Below are positions 18,619 to 27,801 of a DNA stretch of 64,000 bases, one piece after another. Source of the DNA: Herbaspirillum rubrisubalbicans (GTDB lineage: Bacteria > Pseudomonadota > Gammaproteobacteria > Burkholderiales > Burkholderiaceae_D). The notes under the pieces are model-generated. The model made no database searches and was not told the DNA's origin. It worked only from the letters and a program-made list of their open reading frames with translations. The number at the start of each line of letters is the position of its first letter. Position 1 is the first letter of the stretch. The stretch spans positions 496,001-560,000 of the forward strand of contig NZ_CP024996.1 in the NCBI RefSeq assembly GCF_003719195.1. Direction: 5' to 3'. The translations under genes were made by a program, and so were the position numbers.

Positions 18619-19366
18619 GCTTGCCGCCCCAGACGCACCCGGTATCGAGGGCGATCAGGTTGGGGCGCATGACCAGGCCCAGCGTGGACCAGTGGCCGAA
18701 CACCACGGTCACCTCTGCAGTACGGCGGCCCGGTACCTCGAACCAGGGCAGCAATCCTTCCGGCGCGGCGGCCGCTCCTTCCTTGACTGCAAAATCCATC
18801 GTCCCATCGGCCTGGCAGAAGCGCAGGCGGGTAAAGGCATTAATGATGCAGCGCAGGCGCTCGTAGCCGCTCAGGTCGTCGCTCCAGCGCGCAGGCTGGT
18901 TGCCGTACATGTGACGCAAAAAATCGACCCATTGCTCGCTTTGCAGCATGGCCTCCACTTCTGCGGCCAGCGCCAGCGCCTGATGCAAATCCCATTGCGG
19001 CAGTACCCCGGCATGGACGATCAGGTGGCCCTGTTCATGGATGGCCAGGGGGCGGTGACGCAGCCAGTGGATCAGTTCTTCGCGGTCGGGGGCGTTGAGG
19101 ATATCGTCGAGCGTATCGTCCCGGTGGGCTGGGCGGATGCCGCAGGCTACTGCCAGCAGGTGCAGGTCGTGGTTGCCCAGCACGGCCTGGGCCTGCTCTC
19201 CCATTTGCATGACGGTGCGCAGGGTTTGTAGGGATTGGGGGCCGCGGTTGATGAGGTCGCCGCAAAAAATGATATTTTTACTGCCGTTCCCGTCTAACAC
19301 TTGCAGGAGTTCTTTTAGTCGCTCTGCGCAGCCTTGAAGATCGCCGATAATGTAAATAATTTTCGT
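18548..19366 (-). CDS. apaH: symmetrical bis(5'-nucleosyl)-tetraphosphatase ApaH, non-AUG start
   Basis: About 270 residues; hydrolyses Ap4A to two ADP. The metallophosphoesterase motifs are GDLQG (19331-19345), GDLINRG and GNHD. The first motif is upstream of the only standard start in the frame (GTG at 19300). Reading back from GDLQG there is no ATG, GTG or TTG before an in-frame TAA at 19373-19375. The candidates are ACG at 19366, ATT at 19360 and ATT at 19357. AGGA lies about 6 bases before the ATT at 19360, favouring that codon; ACG at 19366 could be a mutated ATG (the frame then reads [12 protein letters not shown]). I give the outer limit. Either near-cognate initiation or a damaged start is implied. 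Confidence 0.85.
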   Translation of the reverse strand, partial: TKIIYIIGDLQGCAERLKELLQVLDGNGSKNIIFCGDLINRGPQSLQTLRTVMQMGEQAQAVLGNHDLHLLAVACGIRPAHRDDTLDDILNAPDREELIHWLRHRPLAIHEQGHLIVHAGVLPQWDLHQALALAAEVEAMLQSEQWVDFLRHMYGNQPARWSDDLSGYERLRCIINAFTRLRFCQADGTMDFAVKEGAAAAPEGLLPWFEVPGRRTAEVTVVFGHWSTLGLVMRPNLIALDTGCVWGGKLSAVRLEDRALFQVQCPQARQPG

Positions 19367-19518
19367 TCCTATTTATCTGATTGATACTGCATTTTTCCTC
19401 GAAATGTCGCTGTTGTTTCACTACAATTCCGTAGGCCGAGATTCTACAACCTAGTAGAATGTTGAACTTTATTTGCAAAACTTGAAGTATTTCTTTGTCG
19501 CGATTTGCGCAAGACGAA

Positions 19519-19547
19519 TTCGGATTTGCGAGCTTATTAAATAGAAT
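19519..19547 (+). promoter_or_regulatory. possible sigma-70 promoter of the polysaccharide locus
   Basis: TTCGGA, 17 bases, TAGAAT. The -10 box matches five of six consensus positions, the -35 only three. It is the best match upstream of gmd, but other weak candidates exist. Confidence 0.3.
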
Positions 19548-19634
19548 AGGGTCTGCTGGGCTTGAATACCCGGCGGATACCCACAAAAAGCCGTGCTTCG
19601 CAGAGAGTGGCGTAGCTCATTGGTCTTAGCCTCG

Positions 19635-19651
19635 GCGCTCTGACAGAGCGC
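19635..19651 (+). other. leader hairpin upstream of gmd
   Basis: GCGCTCT and AGAGCGC form a perfect 7-bp stem with a GAC loop, about 90 bases before the gmd start. No T-run follows. Its function is unknown. Confidence 0.4.
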
Positions 19652-19738
19652 GGTTGCGCCTAGCGCGTGATGTTCGCAAACGATTGCGACGTGCTCATTC
19701 CATACTGATGAACCAATAGTAACGATAGAGTTGATTAA

Positions 19739-20854
19739 ATGACAAAAAAAGTTGCGTTAATAACGGGTGTTACTGGCCAGGATGGCGCTTATCTTGCCGA
19801 GTTTCTGCTCAAAAAGGGATACGAGGTCCATGGCATCAAGCGCCGGAGCTCGTTATTTAATACGGACCGGATTGATCACTTGTATCAGGATCCGCATGTG
19901 GATAATCGCAACTTCGTTTTGCATTATGGCGACTTGACTGATTCTACGAGTCTTATCCGTATCGTCAAGAAAGTCCAGCCCGACGAAATCTATAATCTGG
20001 CAGCCCAGTCGCATGTGGCGGTCAGCTTCGAGGAGCCGGAATATACGGCTAACGCGGATGGTATCGGCACGCTGCGACTGCTGGAGGCCATCCGTATCCT
20101 GGGCCTGGAAAAGAAGACCCGTTTCTATCAGGCTAGCACCTCTGAGCTTTATGGTCTGGTGCAGGAAATTCCCCAGAAGGAAACGACGCCTTTTTATCCG
20201 CGTAGTCCTTATGCAGTTGCCAAGATGTATGCCTATTGGATTACGGTCAATTACCGTGAGGCATATGGCATTTATGCTTGCAATGGCATTCTTTTCAATC
20301 ATGAATCGCCGGTGCGAGGTGAAACTTTCGTAACGCGCAAGATCACACGCGCCCTGGCACGCATCTTCCTCGGCCTGCAAGACTGCCTCTACCTCGGCAA
20401 TATGGATGCCAAGCGCGACTGGGGCCATGCACGCGACTACGTTGAAATGCAGTGGATGATGCTGCAACAGGAAGTGGCAAAAGATTTTGTCATTGCCACT
20501 GGCGTTCAGCATAGCGTACGCGACTTCGTCAATGCTGCCGCGCGCGAGCTGGGTGTGACCCTTGAGTGGGTCGGTACCGGGGTCGATGAGCAGGCAATCG
20601 TGGTGAACCCTGGAGAGGCAAGCGAGCTCAAGGCGGGGCAGATCGTCGTTCGTGTCGATCCTCGTTATTTCCGTCCGACCGAAGTCGAGACCCTGTTGGG
20701 CGATCCGACTCAGGCGCGTGAGCAGCTCGGCTGGGTGCCGGCAACGAGCTTCGAGGAGCTGGTGTCGGAGATGATGCGGGAAGACCTGAAGTCTGCAAAA
20801 CGCGACTCTCTGGTCAAGACGCATGGTTTCCAAGCATATGACTACCACGAGTGA
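19739..20854 (+). CDS. gmd: GDP-mannose 4,6-dehydratase
   Basis: A 371-residue short-chain dehydrogenase converting GDP-mannose to GDP-4-keto-6-deoxymannose. The NADP-binding motif is [14 protein letters not shown] at the N terminus, [16 protein letters not shown] is the classic Gmd signature, and the catalytic [15 protein letters not shown] holds YxxxK. It is the first gene of the locus and pairs with fcl downstream to give GDP-L-fucose. No mannose-1-phosphate guanylyltransferase gene was seen in the window, so GDP-mannose must be made elsewhere. Confidence 0.96.
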   Translation: MTKKVALITGVTGQDGAYLAEFLLKKGYEVHGIKRRSSLFNTDRIDHLYQDPHVDNRNFVLHYGDLTDSTSLIRIVKKVQPDEIYNLAAQSHVAVSFEEPEYTANADGIGTLRLLEAIRILGLEKKTRFYQASTSELYGLVQEIPQKETTPFYPRSPYAVAKMYAYWITVNYREAYGIYACNGILFNHESPVRGETFVTRKITRALARIFLGLQDCLYLGNMDAKRDWGHARDYVEMQWMMLQQEVAKDFVIATGVQHSVRDFVNAAARELGVTLEWVGTGVDEQAIVVNPGEASELKAGQIVVRVDPRYFRPTEVETLLGDPTQAREQLGWVPATSFEELVSEMMREDLKSAKRDSLVKTHGFQAYDYHE

Positions 20855-20882
20855 GTCGCGTACTGCAAAGATCAAGAGAAAA

Positions 20883-21953
20883 ATGAGTATCAGCAAAGAC
20901 GCCAAGATATTTGTCGCCGGCCATCGCGGTATGGTGGGGTCCGCTATCGTCCGAGGTCTGGAGGCCAAGGGCTATTCTCGTATCATCACACGCTCCCGCT
21001 CCGAACTGGATTTGCTGGATCAACGCGCGGTCTTTTCCTTCCTGTCCGATTGCAAGCCTGACTACATCTTTATTGCGGCTGCCAAGGTAGGTGGAATCCA
21101 TGCCAACAATGTCTATCGGGCAGAATTCATCTTCCAGAATCTGGTTATTCAAAATAATCTGATTCATGGGGCGTATCAGGCGGGGGTCACAGATCTGTGT
21201 TTTCTCGGTTCGAGTTGCATCTACCCGCGTGATTGCCCCCAGCCGATCAAGGAGAGTTATCTGCTGACGGGAAGCCTGGAGCAGACCAACGAACCGTATG
21301 CGATTGCCAAGATCGCTGGAATCAAGATGTGCGAGAGCTACAACAGACAGTATGGCACGCGCTATGTCAGCGCCATGCCTACCAATCTGTACGGGCCTAA
21401 TGACAACTATGACCTGAGCAAGAGTCATGTGCTGCCTGCGTTGATTCGCAAAATGCACCTGACTAAGCTTGGCATGGCAGGCGACCTCGAGGGCATTGTC
21501 TGCGATGAGCGCACGTATGGGCCGATTCCGGAAGGGATCCTGCAGCACATAGGGTGCGGGCGTGATGCTGCTGGGAAGATTGTACGGTCTTCAGCACATG
21601 CTCCGCAGTCAAGCTTGCAGGTATGGGGTACGGGTAGCCCGATGCGCGAGTTCCTCTATGTGGAAGATATGGCCGACGCCTGTATTTTCCTCATGGAGCA
21701 GCAGATCGGCAGCGACTTCTTCAACATTGGTACCGGTACCGATGTCACCATCGGCGACCTTGCTCATACGGTCATGGAAGTCGTCGGCTTGGAAGGTCAT
21801 ATCGTGTTTGATCCGAGCAAGCCAGACGGCACGCCGCGCAAGCTGCTTGATGTCTCCAGAATGACAGAACTTGGCTGGCAACCTCGCGTTAAGTCTTTGC
21901 GTGAGGGTATTGCCTTGGCCTACGAATCCTATCTGAAAGTTCAGAAACAATGA
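20883..21953 (+). CDS. fcl: GDP-L-fucose synthase
   Basis: About 356 residues; the epimerase/reductase that completes GDP-L-fucose. The NADP motif is [12 protein letters not shown], and the active site contains [13 protein letters not shown] and [12 protein letters not shown] (YxxxK). I chose ATG 20883, which puts the Rossmann motif at residues 10-20. In-frame ATGs at 20823 and 20838 overlap gmd and add a lysine-rich extension without family support. Relative to E. coli WcaG (321 residues) there is an insertion of about 30 residues (roughly 197-230) before [17 protein letters not shown]; this is also seen in some relatives, from memory. Confidence 0.93.
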   Translation: MSISKDAKIFVAGHRGMVGSAIVRGLEAKGYSRIITRSRSELDLLDQRAVFSFLSDCKPDYIFIAAAKVGGIHANNVYRAEFIFQNLVIQNNLIHGAYQAGVTDLCFLGSSCIYPRDCPQPIKESYLLTGSLEQTNEPYAIAKIAGIKMCESYNRQYGTRYVSAMPTNLYGPNDNYDLSKSHVLPALIRKMHLTKLGMAGDLEGIVCDERTYGPIPEGILQHIGCGRDAAGKIVRSSAHAPQSSLQVWGTGSPMREFLYVEDMADACIFLMEQQIGSDFFNIGTGTDVTIGDLAHTVMEVVGLEGHIVFDPSKPDGTPRKLLDVSRMTELGWQPRVKSLREGIALAYESYLKVQKQ

Positions 21954-23011
21954 TCCTCATTACCGGCGGTGCCGGCTTCATCGGCAGTAACTTCGTGTTG
22001 GACTGGATCGCCCGGTCCGATGAGCCTGTATTGAACCTGGATAAGTTGACCTATGCGGGAAACCTCGCCAACTTGCGCTCGCTCCAGGGAAACCCGCAGC
22101 ATATATTCGTCCGGGGCGACATCGGAGATGCCAGTCTGGTGGCTAGCTTGTTGCAGCAGTACCAGCCGAGGGCCGTGCTCAATTTCGCTGCCGAGTCGCA
22201 TGTGGACCGCTCCATTCACGGTCCTGCTGACTTCATTCAGACTAACATCGTCGCCACGTTCAGTCTGCTGGAAACTGTGCGCGCTTATCACGCGGGCCTG
22301 GATGCATCGGCCAAGGCCTCCTTCCGCTTTCTGCATGTCTCAACAGACGAGGTCTACGGTAGCCTAGGGGGGAATGATCCCGCGTTCAACGAGCGCCATC
22401 AATACGCGCCAAATAGCCCTTATTCGGCCAGCAAGGCGGCGAGCGATCACCTTGTCCGTGCCTATCACCACACGTATGGCCTACCCGTCCTGACGACCAA
22501 TTGTTCCAACAATTATGGTCCGTTCCATTTTCCAGAGAAGCTGATTCCGTTGATCATCAGGAACGCATTGGCAGGCAAACCTTTGCCGGTCTATGGTGAT
22601 GGCCAGCAGATCCGTGACTGGCTTTATGTCACGGATCACTGCAGTGCCGTGCGTGCCGTGCTGGAATCGGGTCGGCCAGGCGAAACCTATAACATCGGTG
22701 GCAATAACGAGAAGCGCAATATCGACGTCGTTCGTACTATCTGCAGTTTGCTTGACGCACATGCACCGAAATCATCTGGTAGCTACGCCGACCAAATCGA
22801 GTTCGTGAAGGATCGTCCGGGGCACGACGCGCGTTATGCAATTGACGCCTCGAAGATCCAAGCCGAGCTGAATTGGACGCCTGCCGAAAGTTTTACTTCT
22901 GGCATTGAAAAGACAGTGCGCTGGTATCTTGACAATCAGGCATGGGTCGAGGAGGTGGCAGATGGAAGCTATCGCGACTGGATTGACGTCAACTACAAGG
23001 AGCGCCAATGA
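21950..23011 (+). CDS. rfbB: dTDP-glucose 4,6-dehydratase
   Basis: A 353-residue short-chain dehydrogenase making dTDP-4-keto-6-deoxyglucose. The N terminus has [11 protein letters not shown], the catalytic region has STDEVYG and [10 protein letters not shown], and HVDRSI is present. It overlaps fcl by ATGA. With rfbA it supplies the shared intermediate. Since rmlC and rmlD are not in the window while FdtA/FdtB-like genes are, the product is probably a 3-amino-3,6-dideoxy sugar rather than rhamnose. Confidence 0.96.
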   Translation: MILITGGAGFIGSNFVLDWIARSDEPVLNLDKLTYAGNLANLRSLQGNPQHIFVRGDIGDASLVASLLQQYQPRAVLNFAAESHVDRSIHGPADFIQTNIVATFSLLETVRAYHAGLDASAKASFRFLHVSTDEVYGSLGGNDPAFNERHQYAPNSPYSASKAASDHLVRAYHHTYGLPVLTTNCSNNYGPFHFPEKLIPLIIRNALAGKPLPVYGDGQQIRDWLYVTDHCSAVRAVLESGRPGETYNIGGNNEKRNIDVVRTICSLLDAHAPKSSGSYADQIEFVKDRPGHDARYAIDASKIQAELNWTPAESFTSGIEKTVRWYLDNQAWVEEVADGSYRDWIDVNYKERQ

Positions 23012-23892
23012 CAGCTAGAAAAGGGCTGATTCTGGCAGGCGGATCGGGGACGCGCCTTTACCCTGCAACTTTGTCGGTGTCCAAGCAGTTGCTGCCGATC
23101 TACGACAAGCCGATGATCTATTATCCGCTGACGACGTTGATGCTGGCAGGAATTCGGGACATCCTCATCATCTCGACGCCTCAAGATACACCGCGTTTCG
23201 AACAGTTGCTCGGCGACGGGAGTCAATGGGGCCTGTCGTTTTCTTATGCGGTTCAACCTAGTCCGGATGGTTTGCCTCAGGCATTTACCATCGGTGAGCG
23301 CTTCCTGGATAATCAGCCCAGTGCCCTGATCCTCGGTGACAACATTTTCCATGGAAATCAGCTGGGACAAGATCTGCTCAAGATTTCTTCCCGGCAAGCG
23401 GGGGCCTCTGTATTTGCGTATCACGTTCACGACCCCGAGCGCTATGGCGTGGTGGAGTTTGACGAGAACCAGCGCGCAATCAGTCTGGAAGAAAAGCCAG
23501 TCAATCCAAAATCCGACTTTGCGGTGACTGGACTCTATTTTTACGACAATCAGGTTGTCGATATCGTCAAGGATCTCAAGCCTTCTCTGCGTGGAGAGTT
23601 GGAGATCACCGATGTCAACCTCGAGTATCTGAAACGTGGGCAACTACATGTGGCGCTCATGGGGCGTGGACATGCGTGGCTTGATACCGGTACGCACGAG
23701 TCCCTACTGGAAGCCGGGCAATTCATCGCGACGATCGAGAAGCGCCAAGGCCTCAAGATAGGCTGTCCCGAGGAAATTGCGTTCAGCAAGAAATACATCA
23801 CGGCCGAGCAATTGGAAAAGCTGGCCGCACCCATGATGAAGAACTCCTACGGCAAGTACTTGCATAACCTATTACATCATCCTCATCACTGA
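23008..23892 (+). CDS. rfbA: glucose-1-phosphate thymidylyltransferase
   Basis: A 294-residue nucleotidyltransferase making dTDP-glucose from glucose-1-phosphate and dTTP. The N terminus has the [20 protein letters not shown] signature; [18 protein letters not shown] and GDNIF follow. Length matches RmlA. It overlaps rfbB by ATGA and is followed after 3 bases by the exporter permease gene. Confidence 0.96.
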   Translation: MTARKGLILAGGSGTRLYPATLSVSKQLLPIYDKPMIYYPLTTLMLAGIRDILIISTPQDTPRFEQLLGDGSQWGLSFSYAVQPSPDGLPQAFTIGERFLDNQPSALILGDNIFHGNQLGQDLLKISSRQAGASVFAYHVHDPERYGVVEFDENQRAISLEEKPVNPKSDFAVTGLYFYDNQVVDIVKDLKPSLRGELEITDVNLEYLKRGQLHVALMGRGHAWLDTGTHESLLEAGQFIATIEKRQGLKIGCPEEIAFSKKYITAEQLEKLAAPMMKNSYGKYLHNLLHHPHH

Positions 23893-23895
23893 TTT

Positions 23896-24723
23896 ATGTC
23901 TCCTCAGTCGGTTCTTATTATTGAGAGCGGAGCGCGTTCCAAAGGATATTGGCGCGACTTCTGGTCTCATCGCGAAATGCTGCTGTTTTTGGCGTGGCGC
24001 GACATTCTGGTGCGCTACAAGCAGACGGTCATTGGCGCGAGCTGGGTCATCATCCGCCCCTTGCTGACTATGCTGGTGTTCTCCGTCGTATTCGGCCGGA
24101 TTGCCAACTTGCCTTCCGATGGGGTGCCCTACCCGTTGCTCGTACTGGCTGGCATGTTGCCGTGGTTCTTCTTCTCCAGTGCATTGACCGAGTGCAGCAA
24201 CAGCCTGGTGGGCAATGCAAACCTGCTATCGAAGATATATTTTCCACGCCTTATTGTCCCCTGCAGCACCTTGCTGGTTTGCCTCGTAGATTATCTGATC
24301 TCCTGTTTGCTCTTGTTCGCCATGCTGGTCTGGTACCACCATTGGCCTGACTGGCGTGTCTTGCTGCTGCCTTTCTTTTCCCTGTTCGCCGCAGTGATCT
24401 CATTTGGCCTTGGCTTGTGGGCTGCCGCCTTGAATGTCCGTTATCGTGATTTCCGCCATCTCATTCCTTTCTGTCTGCAACTGGGTATCTACATTTCACC
24501 GGTGGGCTACGCGACGACGCTGATTCCTGAAAAGTGGCGTTTTTTATATTCTCTCAACCCATTGGTAGGAGTGATCGACGGATTCCGCTGGAGCCTGCTG
24601 GGCCAGGATAGTCATCTCTATTGGCCAGGTTTTCTCATTTCAGTATTGGGTAGCATCGTGATTCTGGTGAGTGGCATCTGGTATTTCCGCAAGTCCGAAG
24701 CCAGTTTTGCTGACGTTATTTGA
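23896..24723 (+). CDS. wzm: O-antigen/polysaccharide ABC transporter permease
   Basis: A 275-residue inner-membrane protein with about six helices, of the ABC-2 (Wzm/KpsM/TagG) type. The N-terminal amphipathic region (FWSHREMLLFLAWRDILVRYKQTVIG) is typical. With the ATPase encoded next, it exports an undecaprenyl-linked polysaccharide from cytoplasm to periplasm. The Wzm/Wzt route implies chain completion in the cytoplasm and, in many systems, chain-end capping. Confidence 0.92.
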   Translation: MSPQSVLIIESGARSKGYWRDFWSHREMLLFLAWRDILVRYKQTVIGASWVIIRPLLTMLVFSVVFGRIANLPSDGVPYPLLVLAGMLPWFFFSSALTECSNSLVGNANLLSKIYFPRLIVPCSTLLVCLVDYLISCLLLFAMLVWYHHWPDWRVLLLPFFSLFAAVISFGLGLWAAALNVRYRDFRHLIPFCLQLGIYISPVGYATTLIPEKWRFLYSLNPLVGVIDGFRWSLLGQDSHLYWPGFLISVLGSIVILVSGIWYFRKSEASFADVI

Positions 24724-24726
24724 GTT

Positions 24727-26043
24727 ATGTCTTATTCAATCAAGGTTGAAAACCTTTCCAAACGCTATCTGATCAATCACTTCAACAACGGAGGAGCCCG
24801 CTCGATTCGAGAGGTGCTCACGCGCCCTTTTGCGCGATTTCGTCCGAAGTACGAGGTAGAGGATAGTGAACCAGCGGCACCCTCTACGGAACAGTTCTGG
24901 GCACTTAAGGACGTCAATTTCGAAGTGGGTGAAGGCCAGCGTATTGCTATCATCGGTGGCAATGGTGCGGGCAAGTCGACATTGCTGAAGTTGTTGAGTC
25001 GCATTACTGAGCCTACGGAGGGCAGGATTTCGATTCGTGGGAAGGTCGCCAGTCTGCTGGAGGTCGGAACTGGTTTTCATCCAGAGTTGACCGGCCGGGA
25101 AAATATTTTCCTCAACGGCGCCATTCTCGGTATGCCTCGAAGCGAGATCAAGAAGAAATTCGATCAAATCGTAGCGTTTTCAGGTGTCGAGAAATTCCTC
25201 GACACACCGGTCAAACATTATTCCAGTGGGATGTATGTGCGCTTGGCGTTCTCGGTTTCGGCTTGGCTGGACCCCGATATCCTCATCGTCGATGAAGTGT
25301 TGTCCGTGGGCGATCAGGCATTCCAGAAGCGCTGCGCTGACCGGATGAAGGAACTCACCGGCGACGGTCGCACCGTGATCTTTGTGAGTCACAGCATGGC
25401 TGCTGTGAAGTCGATGTGCGAGAAGGCGCTCTACCTGAAAAAAGGTGAGGTGGTTTCCTTTGGTCCCGTCGAGGAGGGTGTTTCGGAATACGCGCGGACC
25501 ATCATGGATGAAACCGAAGTCAGGTGGCATTGTCCTGAGTTCGTCTTTGAGGCCGGTAAGACAGAGGTCTACACTGATCACCTCAGCTCCAAGGGGTATG
25601 CACAGTGTATTTCCGGCGAGGTGGTCGATATATCTGGAAGGCCTTCAGCATATTTGCCGATTCAAGAAGAATTTTCGGTGCGTATCAAATACGAGTTGTT
25701 GAAAGATATTCCACACCGAGTGATCCCCAATTTCCATTTTTATGATGCCAATGGGGAGCGGTTCTTCATCGCGTTTCCTGCGCACTCAGCACCGACGACG
25801 CGCGGAACATACCAGGCGGAATGCAAACTGCCTCCGTTCTTGTTTAACAATGGTCGCTTTACGGTATCTCTCATTCTTAGCAGCTACGAACTTGAAACAC
25901 CAGTTCACTTTGCTCTGACTAACGCATTGCGATTCGAGATCGTTGAGAAAGCGGATGTCGACCCTCGACGACATGGGTGGAAGGAAGCGCTCCCGGGACT
26001 TTCGCGTCCTCGGCTGGACTGGGTTTTCTCGGAAGCCCGGTAA
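24727..26043 (+). CDS. wzt: O-antigen ABC transporter ATP-binding protein with C-terminal carbohydrate-binding domain
   Basis: A 438-residue exporter ATPase. The N-terminal half has Walker A (GGNGAGKST), a signature region YSSGMYVRLAFS and Walker B (DILIVDEVLSVGD). The C-terminal part (about residues 280-430) is the beta-sandwich Wzt_C-type domain, which in the E. coli O8/O9a systems recognises the capped non-reducing end of the glycan. Its presence suggests that export here depends on a chain-end modification. The methyltransferases encoded at 26177, 27064 and 33189 are candidates for making it. Confidence 0.92.
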   Translation: MSYSIKVENLSKRYLINHFNNGGARSIREVLTRPFARFRPKYEVEDSEPAAPSTEQFWALKDVNFEVGEGQRIAIIGGNGAGKSTLLKLLSRITEPTEGRISIRGKVASLLEVGTGFHPELTGRENIFLNGAILGMPRSEIKKKFDQIVAFSGVEKFLDTPVKHYSSGMYVRLAFSVSAWLDPDILIVDEVLSVGDQAFQKRCADRMKELTGDGRTVIFVSHSMAAVKSMCEKALYLKKGEVVSFGPVEEGVSEYARTIMDETEVRWHCPEFVFEAGKTEVYTDHLSSKGYAQCISGEVVDISGRPSAYLPIQEEFSVRIKYELLKDIPHRVIPNFHFYDANGERFFIAFPAHSAPTTRGTYQAECKLPPFLFNNGRFTVSLILSSYELETPVHFALTNALRFEIVEKADVDPRRHGWKEALPGLSRPRLDWVFSEAR

Positions 26044-26176
26044 GTACGATTCTGAGCAGACCACGCCTTGACCGGATCCGAGGATTCGCTTGGCGTTGAT
26101 ATTTTGCTTTACTCGGTACGTTGATGGCGTCTAGCTGAAAGTACCTAATTTGATTTATCCATAGGGGTGTTTCCTA

Positions 26177-27064
26177 ATGCATTTTGAAATGCGGTCACTA
26201 AAGAATAGTTCAGGGGCGCTCTCCGCGCAGAAAGTTCGCCCACTGAGAGATCTGGCCAATATTTCCACCTTCGTTGAAACGGGAACGTATCTTGGTGAGA
26301 CGACCGCCGCCATGCGTGAATTATTCAGGCGTGTCGTGTCAATCGAGTTATCCAGCACGCTTTATCAGAATGCAGTGAAACGGTTCGCAGAGGATGATGG
26401 AGTCCACCTATTGCAAGGAGACTCTGCGCTTATGCTGGATGATGCGCTGGACTTGACCGGAGGCAGTGGCGCCATGGTATGGCTTGATGCTCACTGGAGC
26501 GGTGGTTCTACTGCGCGTGCGGAAGAAAATACGCCGATCATGAATGAACTGGAAGTCATTCGTAGACGCGGCAGGGGTGACGATATCATTTTGATTGATG
26601 ACATTCGTTACTTCATTGATCTGCCTGCCGGGTTCGAAACCCATGAGTCAAATGGTGGCTATCCCAGTCTTCGTAAGCTGTTGGAGCTGTTAAGGGCACT
26701 GCCGGGCAATTATCAGCCTTATATGGCGGGAGATATCATGATCGCCATGCCGCAGAGTTTATGGGACAAGGTCGAGATCAGTGATGTCATACGCGCTGCC
26801 ATGGCCTTGCGCCTAGACTCTTCGCCATCAGATGCAACAACCCGTTGGGAAGGCATGATCGCGGGTGCAGCCGGAGAAGAGCGTGCAACGTTGATGACGC
26901 TTCCCGATTTTTACGCGGATTCCCTCAAGTACGGCATAGGTGGGCATTTCTGCTATTGGCGAGGACTGTTGCATGAGCGCGATAAAAAGCTTGATGCCGC
27001 CAAGAGTGATTTTGAGCTGGCCCGGCGTTGTGGGGTACCTGTTGGAAAACGTAATTGGGAGTGA
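26177..27064 (+). CDS. class I methyltransferase-like protein of unknown function
   Basis: A 295-residue protein. FVETGTYLGETTAAM at about residues 30-44 resembles the SAM-binding motif I of class I methyltransferases, and VVSIELSS is a motif II-like strand. MVWLDAHWSGG near 98 and IILIDDIRYF near 133 also fit a Rossmann fold. The last 60 residues look helical and TPR-like (RGLLHERDKKLDAAKSDFELARR). It ends in ATGA overlapping the FkbM gene, so the two are translated together. I do not recognise a defined subfamily; sugar O-methylation is a guess from context. Confidence 0.6.
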   Translation: MHFEMRSLKNSSGALSAQKVRPLRDLANISTFVETGTYLGETTAAMRELFRRVVSIELSSTLYQNAVKRFAEDDGVHLLQGDSALMLDDALDLTGGSGAMVWLDAHWSGGSTARAEENTPIMNELEVIRRRGRGDDIILIDDIRYFIDLPAGFETHESNGGYPSLRKLLELLRALPGNYQPYMAGDIMIAMPQSLWDKVEISDVIRAAMALRLDSSPSDATTRWEGMIAGAAGEERATLMTLPDFYADSLKYGIGGHFCYWRGLLHERDKKLDAAKSDFELARRCGVPVGKRNWE

Positions 27065-27801
27065 TGATGCCAGGACTGCTGTCAAGAATAATTCGTAGTG
27101 CGTCATGCCGTTTGCAAAATCTCGCCAATCGGATTGACCCGCCGCCGCCACCTCCTCCTCCGCCGCCTCCTCCTCCGCCACCACCACCGGTCAAGTCTGA
27201 GAAGGAGTTGGCACATGCACGGTGGGTTGCGGACGATGGTGACGAGACGTTAAGGCAGAATTACGCCTTGTCCGATAGTGACATCGTGGTTGATCTGGGT
27301 GGGTATAAAGGTCAGTGGAGTAGCGATATATTTTCTCGCTACTTGTGTGCCATTCATATCTTCGAGCCGGTGCCCCATTTTGCGGAAGCAATTCGTTCAC
27401 GTTTTGCTGGTAACCCCCGCATCAGCGTGAATGCATTTGCAGCCGGTGCACGCGATGAGTTCATCGATATTTCTTTGGCTGCCGATGCGTCTTCTGTACA
27501 TGCTGATGTAGGCGATGCCGTACGTATTGAGATACGGGATTTTCACAAGTGGTGCAAGGAGCAGCATATTGAATTCATCAGCCTGCTGAAGATAAATATC
27601 GAAGGAGGCGAGTACGATCTTCTTGAGCATCTTATTGATAGCGGCTTCATTAAGCAGATACGCAATATTCAGCTCCAGTTTCACGATTTTGTTCCAGATG
27701 CGGAGTCGAGGATGCAGCGCATTCAGCAGCGCCTGTCTGAAACCCATGACTTGGGGTATTTCTATAAATTTGTTTGGGAAAATTGGAGCCTGAAATCATG
27801 A
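27064..27801 (+). CDS. FkbM family methyltransferase with N-terminal polyproline tract
   Basis: A 245-residue FkbM-type O-methyltransferase. SDIVVDLGGYKGQWS is SAM motif I, IFEPVPHFAEAI is motif II, and LLKINIEGGEYDLL is the conserved FkbM motif. Near the N terminus (codons 26-42, bases 27139-27189) are 17 consecutive prolines encoded by mixed CCG, CCA and CCT codons. This forms a stiff linker after a short basic amphipathic segment, and should need EF-P for translation. The start overlaps the previous stop as ATGA; ATG 27067 is an alternative. It overlaps the fucosyltransferase gene by ATGA. Confidence 0.85.
   Translation: MMPGLLSRIIRSASCRLQNLANRIDPPPPPPPPPPPPPPPPPVKSEKELAHARWVADDGDETLRQNYALSDSDIVVDLGGYKGQWSSDIFSRYLCAIHIFEPVPHFAEAIRSRFAGNPRISVNAFAAGARDEFIDISLAADASSVHADVGDAVRIEIRDFHKWCKEQHIEFISLLKINIEGGEYDLLEHLIDSGFIKQIRNIQLQFHDFVPDAESRMQRIQQRLSETHDLGYFYKFVWENWSLKS

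Larger units (their letters stand above)
19376..19738. other. divergent control region between apaH and the polysaccharide locus
   Basis: About 360 AT-rich bases without a gene. A possible promoter for gmd is TTCGGA (19519-19524), a 17-base spacer, then TAGAAT (19542-19547), giving a leader of about 185 nt. The leader holds a perfect small hairpin (GCGCTCT/AGAGCGC, 19635-19651), preceded by a tRNA D-arm-like stretch (GTAGCTCATTGGTCTTAGC at about 19612-19630). I see no JUMPstart/ops element (GGCGGTAG). Confidence 0.4.

Noticed and set aside
19605..19680. possible tRNA gene before gmd
   Set aside because: The D-arm-like and stem-loop parts are not followed by a T-arm or matching acceptor stem, so it is not a functional tRNA.
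19376..19738. JUMPstart/ops element for RfaH control of the polysaccharide locus
   Set aside because: No GGCGGTAG core was found in the leader.
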